A stretch of DNA of 64,000 bases. Source: Porites lobata. Lineage: Eukaryota > Cnidaria > Anthozoa > Scleractinia > Poritidae. The DNA is taken from positions 507,001-571,000 of the forward strand of contig CALNXK010000030.1 in the NCBI GenBank assembly GCA_942486035.1. The letters are read 5' to 3'. The position numbers and the translations under genes are program-made. Numbering within the stretch: the first letter of the stretch is position 1; each line of letters opens with the position of its first letter. The notes beneath the pieces were generated by a model that did no database searches, was not told where the DNA came from, and saw only the letters and a program-made list of their open reading frames with translations. Shown one piece after another: positions 58,001 through 64,000 of the stretch.

Positions 58001-61000
58001 TAGAGCCTCCACTTGCATGGAATCACTATGATAATAAAAGTAAACGCACCATAAGAAAGGACAAAAAGATAAGCTAAATAATTATGAGAAAACACTGGGG
58101 CTTGATCCCCGCAAGTAATACATTTGCATTAATTTTTGGGAAGCAGGTAGTTTGGATCTTAATTAAAACACGGCTATCTAGAAAGAAACAGGAAAGCTCA
58201 GAGGAATTTTCAGGATAAAAAGTATATGTTATTATCTAGGGAAGTTTATATCTAAATACACATTGCTAGAAGGACATCTGCATAGATGCAAATGATAATT
58301 TTACAAAGTTCTGTTTATTTCCTTGTCACTAAGGTGCAAAATATAATTAAACAGGACAGACCAGGCATAAAACACTTACTGGAGTGAAATCAATGGGGAA
58401 GTAGCAAGATGTTACTTCAAACAAATCTTCTGTAAATAAATCTGAAACGATAAATTACCAACAAGCTAAGAAAGATGATGAGCTGTTATGACAAATGGAA
58501 CAATAAACATTCTATAAGAATAGGCGAATCTTTGCTGACATCATTTTATACATTTTTCCTCATTAGCACACAACTTAAAACTCCTAGAACCCTGGTGGTG
58601 GCCATATATATGAACTAAATTCAGAGTGGAAAGAGCTGATTAACTTAAGCAATTTGTGCAAGTTTCAGCTCTTTGCAAACAATATGGAAGGAAATATCAG
58701 CCATCAAAAACTGCAAAATTGCTGGGTGGCAAAAAGTTAATGAGCCATACATTCTTTGTAAGATTTCAAGTTTTTAAAAGGAATTTCTCCAAAACCATTT
58801 GGTATATCAGGCTCAAATTTTCAGAGATATCTGTTATGCTCTTTCAGTTCTCAGAGATATTATTTTAATAGCTTCATCAGATGATGATGAGCATATGTTA
58901 ATGAAGCAAAAAAAGTAAACAAAGATTCGCCTCCCCTAAACTCTTTTCGTAATAAAGGTCTTGCTGATAGTAAGTTACGTTCAAAACCGACATTCCAGAG
59001 TTTGCTGGTTTTAATTCACATCATGGTTCGACAATAATAATTCAGATATTTCTTCATACAGAGGATGACATAATATTCACTGTAAATGCCTCATTAATTA
59101 TAATAAACTACATAATCAACTAGAGACATGAAGACATTGAATGACCAGAACGTTATAAGCTCTCCTTGTTTACAAACTAATATTATTTCGCGCCTGGCCT
59201 TCAGAAATGTTACTTATGGACCTACTTACGAAACAATAGCATGGTAATACCAGTTTCTATGGAAATAGTAACCACTAAAATGTTAATCACGTGATGTGTG
59301 AATCCCCAACCATGAAGATGACATAATGAAAGGATGCTTATATTAATGACTGCAGCTTTTAAAAGCTACAATTTACAAAAAATGCATTGATTAAGATATC
59401 AATAAATCATGCCAATCATTATTTCCACAAAGAAAATACTTGCCTATTGAAAAGCTGCTTATTATAATCCTGGTAAGCTCAAAGACCAATAGCAAATTCC
59501 TTGGATCCTGCAAATTAAAAACAATACTAAAAATATCTCATGACACAAGGAAAGAGGTTAAGTAAACTCGTGCACAGCTGCTGCCCTATAACTAAAATAT
59601 AGATTAATTCTCACAATTTTTTGGCGTCTAATCCAAAAGATTATCAGATATCTTAAAAGGTAGATCATTCTGTAATAAACATAACCAAGGAAGGCCAACT
59701 GCACTGCATAAAATATATAACTGCAGAATGCAAGAAATTTTTAGGAAAATGGGTCTGACAACTAACGTAACTCCTGAAAAAATATTTCTCATCACTTTGA
59801 AAATCATAGAAACAATTTAACAATAATTATTAAATTACATTTATTTACTGTTGTTATTATTTAACTGCTCAACCATACACAAAACTCCTAGAGTGTACTG
59901 TTAAATTTTAATATAAAAATTCTTGAAATAATTATACATACATTATACTTATATACATTATACATTATACATGTTATAGATATTTCTTAAATGTCATTCA
60001 CTTAAAAATCAGTCTTCCCCTGACCTTCTCTCCATCCACAGCCTGAATGAAACCAAAAACAAAATCATTTGCAATCTTCTTAAGAGCTGAAATGGTTATA
60101 GTGGCAAATAAAATGTTAATTGTGAAAAGTAATTATCAATAAATTAAAATCTTTAACAAAAAAATGTAAACTGAGCAACGAAAAAAATTGCAACTAACCA
60201 TTAAGATGTTTATTTAAAAAAACCGCGAACAAATTGAATGTAGTTAGTCTTGCTTCCTTCAACAGTGACTGTTAACCAAAAAAAAAAACAAACAATAAAT
60301 AAATAATTGTAAATAAATAACAAGTCAGAGCAAATGCTGGAAATGTTTCATGATGCATTTAAATGCAATTTTAGACATCATGAGGTGAGGTCAGTCTTCA
60401 ATGGCATGCATCGATCATGTGATTTTTGTTCAGTTTTTCGTTCTAGGTTTTAAGCCATTTTCTTCCCCTGTAGGGGGCTCCATGATGCAGTGTGATGGGT
60501 GCCTGTTCTTTTAATTTCGTGTGGGGGCTCATGGCTGGGTTGTGCTGTTGTGCCAGTCATGGGGGAATTACTTTAACCTAGGTGCTGGCTGCCAACAGTG
60601 GAAGCCCCTGGATACTCTAGGCACCCAACCCCCATTTTAGCAATGCAGTTGTTAACATGTAATATTATTTTTTACATGAAGTTTAATATATAGACCCTTC
60701 TGTTTGTTTAGTTTTCATAAAGACCAGAAATTCATTGACACTGCTGGAAAGACCATCTTAAAATTAGGAAACTTACAGAGTTTAAAGGTAATATGTCCAA
60801 AGCGAGCAAACGTATTACTCCACAAGGTCGCCAAATTTTTTAGACATTCGTAAGGTGAGAGGAACGTTCTTGCTCCCCCCCACCATACAAACATCTTTAA
60901 AATTCTGTGTCTTTGCAACACTACATCTTGGTTACTTTTCAAAAACATCACATTCAAATTTGGCAACTTTACTGATTTTTCTTTCCAGCCATGTTCAAGA

Positions 61001-63886
61001 ATTGTTTCCATTAACTGGTCTCAGTCAAATAAAAAACAACAACAACAAGAAGGAAGAGTTGTTTGTTATTTGCTGTTTTTATACATTTTTCCCCGGGATT
61101 TGAGCCTTACATTAGAGAATATCTTTACTTAACATGCACTACCACATCTCCTGACCATTGTTTTATTTTTGTTGCTTAGCTGCAAAATTTTATTTTGCAT
61201 AAATGGCCTGTCCATGAACTTGTGATCCCCCTCCATTATTCAAAGTTGCTACTTACAAGACCAGGCTCAAAACTTGGAGGAACAACTTTGAATGAACTTC
61301 TTTGAATATGAAGCAAGACAGGTTGTTTTTTTCTGGATGATTTTCAACTGGTTGTAGTCATTATTCAGACTTCTTACACTACCTGAACATGAACTTCTTT
61401 GAATATAGTCTGGATGATTTTCACGCTGTCTGCTTCTGAGAGAGCTTGGCTGGTGGTCTGCAATCAATTGTAATTGACATGAATTTTATAACAAGATTAT
61501 AAATAACAAGATTAAATAAAATCATTGGTTAAAAAAAATGTTTTGTTGTTATTTTTTGAAGTTAGCTAATTATGATTTTGTGCTGTGATTTTGGATCTAA
61601 TTCCACATCTCATGCCTTCTCATGGAAACCCTACAGCAAATTTTGCATGCATACAAAAAACATTGCAGGGCGTTATGCCTAGCAACATCTCACACAGGTT
61701 GTCTTGCAACAGCACAGCAAAATAGTCACAGAAATGTAAGCTATAAGGATAACTCTTATAATATGTATGTCATGAGTAAAAGAATACACTTCTCACCAAG
61801 GAAAGAATACCAAACAGTGCATGGGGAATAATGGTATAGTGATCCTTTAATCTGTCACACAGGAATTCAGAAAACAGTACCACTGAAAACAACAACAAAA
61901 ATATTGTTAATTTAAATTTAAAAAAGTCTACACCCTACAGATAATGTTTGGATGGGTTCAGAGTTAAACATCTCAGTTCACCCCCCTTGATGCAGCGCAG
62001 GGAAGGAGAGGGGATAAAGAAATATGGGTGTTGCTATGCTAAAATCTGCCACAAAATGATAACAAAGCTAGGGTGTGCACTCACGCAAACACACGATATA
62101 CCCAGGTTAATGATAAGCTTAACTGTAACTACACTTATATATGTATCACACTGTGGATGAAATCCAATACGATACATTTATAAAACAGATGCTAAGAAGA
62201 AAATATGTTTCACAACCTTCTTTTTCCTGAAAGGGAAACCCAACAAGATGATGCAAGACACCAGAAAGCAAGCAGACACCATGGCACCTTCGTTCCACCT
62301 CACTGCTTGTTAGTTCTGGACTGAAAACACAGACCATTTTAAATTACAAATGAGTACAATACAATACAATACAATACAATGTTCTTTATTTTGAGAGGGT
62401 AGATATACATGATTAACCCAGTTAAGAGTTTTCTAACACATGGCCCTCTAATACTGAAAGAAATATATACAAATAAATTTCAAAAATACACAATACAATA
62501 ATTAATTGTGTTGATATATGGACTAAACTTTGGCAAACCCAATAAAAAATTAGCGCAAAGTTTCAAATAATAATATGTGAAGTAAAGTCTGCTTAAGTGG
62601 TTCCACTTTTACAAAGTAATACATGATAACAACATTAACATGTCTAAAATCTAACTAAATTAACAGGCTTACAAAATCCAAAATTTTGAAGATTAAGAGG
62701 CAAACATACAACTTGCAAATTTTTTACTCAATGATACGTAATTCCAAATTACCTGATCTATTTATAACACCACCTACTTCAGCAATCACGTTGTAAAATT
62801 ACATATGACTGATAGTGTTATAAGTCAACATGAAATTCAGGTTAAAATTGTTTTAGCCTGGGTTGAGTCTCAAATTTCTTCAATAAAATAGATAGACAAA
62901 AAAGTAAAAACAAAAAACAATATGCCGCTTACTAAGAAAATAAAATATGCTCCATAACAGTATACTTAAAAAGGTTGAAAATAAAGTCTAATAAATGACA
63001 GTAATGCATTCCAATCTTTGATTCATCTCAGAAAGAAACTTCTTGCGTACATGTTGCCCTTGGAACTTGGATTTATAACACTAATGCATGTGAAAATAAT
63101 ATCTGAGGAATAAGGGCAGCGTGTTTCAGTTTGGTTGAAGCAAATTTCCCACCCTCAGATAAATATGGCAGTTACAGCTTATTTTATTAGAAAATGCAAT
63201 TTTGGTTTTTTTGTATGAACTGCCCGGCCCCACAGAGGGGCATTTGCAGCTTACCCCTCCCCCCCCCAAAAAATAATGATAATTGTCCGACAAATGCCCG
63301 GGGGGATGCACACGCTTGGAATTGACAGAGCCATAATCAATATAATATTCATCTTGAGGGAGCGATGATAAAAGCATGACTACATCGATTCGTGGCCATA
63401 AGTTCTGGAGGCCGATGTCTTCCTTTGAAAATTTTAGTACCTTTCTTACTTCCCCTAGCTGCGATCCGTAGTTTAAAACTGAGTGTTTGAACATGTGGCG
63501 GCAAGCAGGACTCAGCTTGTTTATTATAAGGCTCAGCTGTACTGCCGTCCCTTCATTAGATGGTTTGAATCGGGGTTTGATGTAGTCACGCTTTTATATG
63601 AGATCCAAAATACCTCTTGAGAAGTAGCTTGCAAGATTGCATAACTGCCAGTTAAATTAAGACTGACCAAACACATGACACTCACTTAGCTGGCACTCAC
63701 CCTAAATCTTCCACAAAAGTAACCAGATCTAGCCTTTTTGAGCGAATATCTACAAAAAATGTGCCTTATTAGTTAACGCAGCGTCAACAGAAGATTCTTC
63801 ACAAAATTCTAACCTTGAACGATCTTGGAAACATTTTTTTCGGCGCTTTCTTCCTTACTGATTTCACCGGCTCCAATTGCCGCCAT
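40023..63886 (-). CDS. MMS19: MMS19, cytosolic Fe-S assembly targeting-complex HEAT-repeat protein, complete
   Basis: 36 coding exons (minus): 63814-63886, 63701-63749, 62217-62320, 61797-61882, 61383-61457, 60199-60268, 60025-60086, 59444-59507, 58380-58441, 57807-57893, 57490-57564, 57213-57290, 56375-56404, 56178-56234, 55396-55444, 55197-55310, 54529-54599, 54058-54136, 53815-53957, 53668-53729, 53329-53426, 53080-53238, 52130-52201, 51454-51588, 50549-50642, 49032-49131, 48356-48427, 47523-47649, 46424-46524, 45734-45790, 45261-45374, 44369-44441, 43780-43862, 41012-41179, 40239-40298, 40023-40127. Phases agree; about 1035 residues (human 1030). Landmarks: FKEVHVQSLLKEARL, FGFIQAVDGEKDPRNLL, LFEVTSCYFPIDFTP, PLLMEKLSSDITDAKIDSL, PLLLEQFKGDV, LTKAVVVRSHP, AADGFYVIMADYEEV, RQRLFMETAPKLIQGFHSA, LAESVDDKKRLVRKEAV. 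It is built of HEAT repeats and with CIAO1 and CIAO2B passes Fe-S clusters to DNA polymerases, XPD and FANCJ. The intron after 59444 has a GC donor. Exon 24 may begin at 51597 (+3 codons). Confidence 0.95.
40689..40836. mobile_element. Palindromic MITE, TAGCCTGCG-type ends, 9-bp target duplication
   Basis: The left end TAGCCTGCGTAGCAGCGTTT and, in reverse, the right end TAGCATGTGTAGCAAGCATT are inverted copies; the sub-terminal GTTTAGTTTCGGAGCAAAGA is inverted near 40793-40810. Flanks GCTAAACTC (40680-40688) and GCCAAACTC (40837-40845) match at 8 of 9. Intronic in MMS19. Confidence 0.8.
41217..41401. mobile_element. Palindromic MITE, GCGAGCAGTCTC-type ends
   Basis: The left end CAGACCGCGAGCAGTCTCAC and, in reverse, the right end TAGGCTACGAGCAAACTCTC are inverted copies; CTTTTTCTT follows in both arms. 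Flanks GAGTTAATG and CAGTTTATG agree at 7 of 9. Its right flank overlaps the target duplication of the next element (41418) by 2 bp. A half-copy with the same end is near 38164. Confidence 0.65.
41418..43625. mobile_element. 2.2-kb TIR element with perfect 9-bp target duplication (MULE- or Merlin-like)
   Basis: TIRs: AACAGAAGGGCATTTTGTAT then GCGCATGCGT at the left; AACAGGAGGGCATTTTGCAT then GCGCATGCGT in reverse at the right. TGCCAGATG is present at 41409-41417 and 43626-43634, a perfect 9-bp duplication. I see no transposase. The interior has scattered short ORFs, one with a CPFCRE motif (see findings), and a GC-rich segment at 43500-43600. It lies within the MMS19 intron between exons 33 and 34. 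Confidence 0.8.
47085..47330. repeat. Long inverted repeat (arms ~105 bp) around an X-box-like spacer
   Basis: The left arm (47085-47190: AAAGGGACAACAAATGACAA ... GTATGGAATTGTGAA) is inverted nearly perfectly in the right arm (47218-47330). The spacer 47187-47219 holds GTTGCCATGGAAAC and is itself present in reverse immediately outside the left arm (47041-47075). The right arm shares CCCTTTAAACC with the dispersed family at 22827 and 30813. In an MMS19 intron. Confidence 0.8.
47925..48090. mobile_element. Palindromic MITE, GGCAGGCGTTA-type ends
   Basis: TGGCAGGCGTTAAAAGGAGA at the left is inverted as TTTTTCTAACGCCTGGCA at the right; the interior has GGGGGAAAAGGG paired with TTTCCCCCTC. Boundaries approximate; no target duplication fixed. 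In an MMS19 intron. Confidence 0.6.
48474..48971. mobile_element. Non-autonomous pogo/Tigger-like element with TA duplication
   Basis: The left end CAGTAGAACCCCTGTAACTC and, in reverse, the right end TAGTAGAACCCCGATAACTC, both flanked by TA. Sub-terminal repeats of TTCGAGTTA(T/G)CGAG occur at both sides. No transposase ORF in the 498 bp. In an MMS19 intron. Confidence 0.8.
49184..49348. mobile_element. Palindromic CAAAATTTTG MITE, copy 1
   Basis: The outer arms CATTTTCACATACATC... and, in reverse, CATTTTCACATAGACC... lead into ACCTTGTTTACCCCC and its inverse; the core has AACCATTGTTTCCAATT paired with its inverse. Copies at 52768-52870 (partial) and 55598-55780 show the same layout. MMS19 introns. 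Confidence 0.65.
49385..50206. mobile_element. TA-flanked pogo/Tigger-like element filled by a TIR-derived minisatellite
   Basis: The ends CAAAGGAACCTCGATATAAC and, in reverse, CAGTGGAGCCTCGATATAAC are TIRs flanked by TA (49383-49384 and 50207-50208). From about 49490 to 50196 the interior is a tandem array of 32-bp units, each made of two half-units, TTCGTTATATAGAGG and TTCGTTATATCGAGGAC. The half-unit is the inner TIR sequence itself, so the array grew from the transposon end. No coding capacity. Confidence 0.85.
52768..52870. repeat. Partial CAAAATTTTG MITE
   Basis: AACAAAATTTTGCATTATAA, ATTGTTTTCAAATTCTCTTG and a decayed inverse CTTATGCACAATTTTGTAGG match the inner part of the element at 55598-55780. 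In an MMS19 intron. Confidence 0.5.
54369..54469. mobile_element. Palindromic MITE with 9-bp target duplication
   Basis: The left end GAGCCTCTCAAACAGACGTT and, in reverse, the right end TAGCCTCCCACGCAGTTGTT. The inner segment GGCTCGTCACGCAATCC faces GCGTGACAAACC. Flanks CCATCTTCC (54360-54368) and CCATCTTGC (54470-54478) match at 8 of 9. Same family as 8635-8692. In an MMS19 intron. Confidence 0.75.
54905..55000. repeat. Short GTTAGCGAAACGAC repeats
   Basis: Imperfect units (GTTAGCGGAATGAC, GTTAGCGAACGGGAC, GTTAGCGAAACGAC, GTAGGCGAAACGAC) occur four times, ending CAGTCACCG. This looks like one end of a dispersed element; the opposite end was not found. Confidence 0.4.
55598..55780. mobile_element. 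Palindromic CAAAATTTTG-family MITE, copy 2
   Basis: The outer arms CCATTTGCATATCTTCC and, in reverse, CCATTTGCACATCTTCC bracket CACCTTGTTGCCCCC and an inverted GGGGGCGGGG...CAGGTGTATT. The centre is the AATTTCTCCCGGGTATTACA region. In an MMS19 intron. Confidence 0.65.
61294..61346 (-). repeat. Partial duplicate of MMS19 exon 5 in the adjoining intron
   Basis: GAACTTCTTTGAATAT (61294-61309) and TCTGGATGATTTTCA (61332-61346) are copies of contiguous sequence in exon 5 (61391-61425). A 22-bp insert separates them. No splice sites frame the copy, so it is not an exon. Confidence 0.75.
62355..63110 (-). pseudogene. Degenerate LINE 3' end with (TTGTA)n tail
   Basis: On the minus strand the element ends CAAAATAAAGAACA followed by about five TTGTA units (62355-62380), a microsatellite tail typical of some non-LTR elements. 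Upstream, a broken frame near 63005-63080 reads SSKGNMYARSFFLR, stop, IKDWNALLSFIRL, resembling the RT C-terminal WN.L block. Heavily decayed. In MMS19 intron 2. Confidence 0.5.
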
Positions 63887-64000
63887 TTTGGAATTTTCTG
63901 CAGGTGGAACGCGAGGTGACTGGAACGAGTTCGGCGAGACGGGTAACTGGAAGCCCGCCACGGGAGGCGAAAGGGAGAGGGGCTTTTCGCCCACCGGCCC
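63887..64000 (-). promoter_or_regulatory. MMS19 promoter-proximal region
   Basis: Sequence directly upstream of the MMS19 ATG. CAAAATGGCGGC overlaps the start codon and fits a YY1 site, as at the MLH1 start. Locally GC-richer than the introns and without a TATA box. The divergent neighbour, if any, is outside the window. Confidence 0.45.

Noticed and set aside
27287..63886. MLH1 and MMS19 as a functional genome-maintenance cluster
   Set aside because: They are on opposite strands, 8.5 kb apart, with an unrelated clarin-like gene and repeats between; no shared regulation is visible.

Overview
The window is nuclear DNA of an invertebrate animal. Genes are split by GT-AG introns, coding density is low, the background is AT-rich, and repeats fill introns and spacers. 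The gene repertoire (ARL3, NAD-IDH beta, MLH1, a clarin-like protein, MMS19, plus an AhpD-like peroxidase-related gene) and repeat families that I associate with coral and sea-anemone genomes suggest an anthozoan cnidarian, probably a stony coral. That taxonomic call is inference. All exon joins below were made by hand from splice signals, reading phase and family similarity.

Layout. (1) 335-3032, minus: 5' part of an AhpD/carboxymuconolactone-decarboxylase gene whose remaining exons lie left of the window. (2) 3197-7455, plus: complete ARL3, head-to-head with (1) across 164 bp that carry a CRE palindrome. (3) 7456-18488: convergent spacer dominated by a roughly 5.9-kb satellite of 83-bp units. 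(4) 18489-27168, minus: complete 13-exon IDH3B. (5) 27287-31458, plus: complete 5-exon MLH1, head-to-head with IDH3B across 118 bp that carry E2F-like sites and a YY1-like motif over the MLH1 start. (6) 32820-35171, minus: complete three-exon clarin-like four-TM gene. (7) 35172-40022: repeat-rich spacer containing a LINE remnant with nested MITEs. (8) 40023-63886, minus: complete MMS19 in 36 recognised coding exons, one followed by a GC-AG intron.

The genes are housekeeping or ciliary/mitochondrial/genome-maintenance genes and do not form a pathway. MLH1 (mismatch repair) and MMS19 (cytosolic Fe-S delivery, needed by DNA repair enzymes) are near neighbours, but I see no sign that this is more than chance.

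The most interesting non-gene content is a cohort of short, strongly palindromic DNA transposons with TIRs starting TAGCCT or TACCCTG. At least ten insertions show 9-bp target duplications, several perfect. A 2.2-kb element inside an MMS19 intron has different TIRs but also a perfect 9-bp duplication. One MITE sits in a dead LINE and itself carries a Harbinger/Tourist-like MITE, giving a three-layer insertion history. Other repeats include a TIR-derived minisatellite inside a TA-flanked element, a TTAA-flanked element, a tRNA-derived SINE and oppositely oriented minisatellites in an IDH3B intron.
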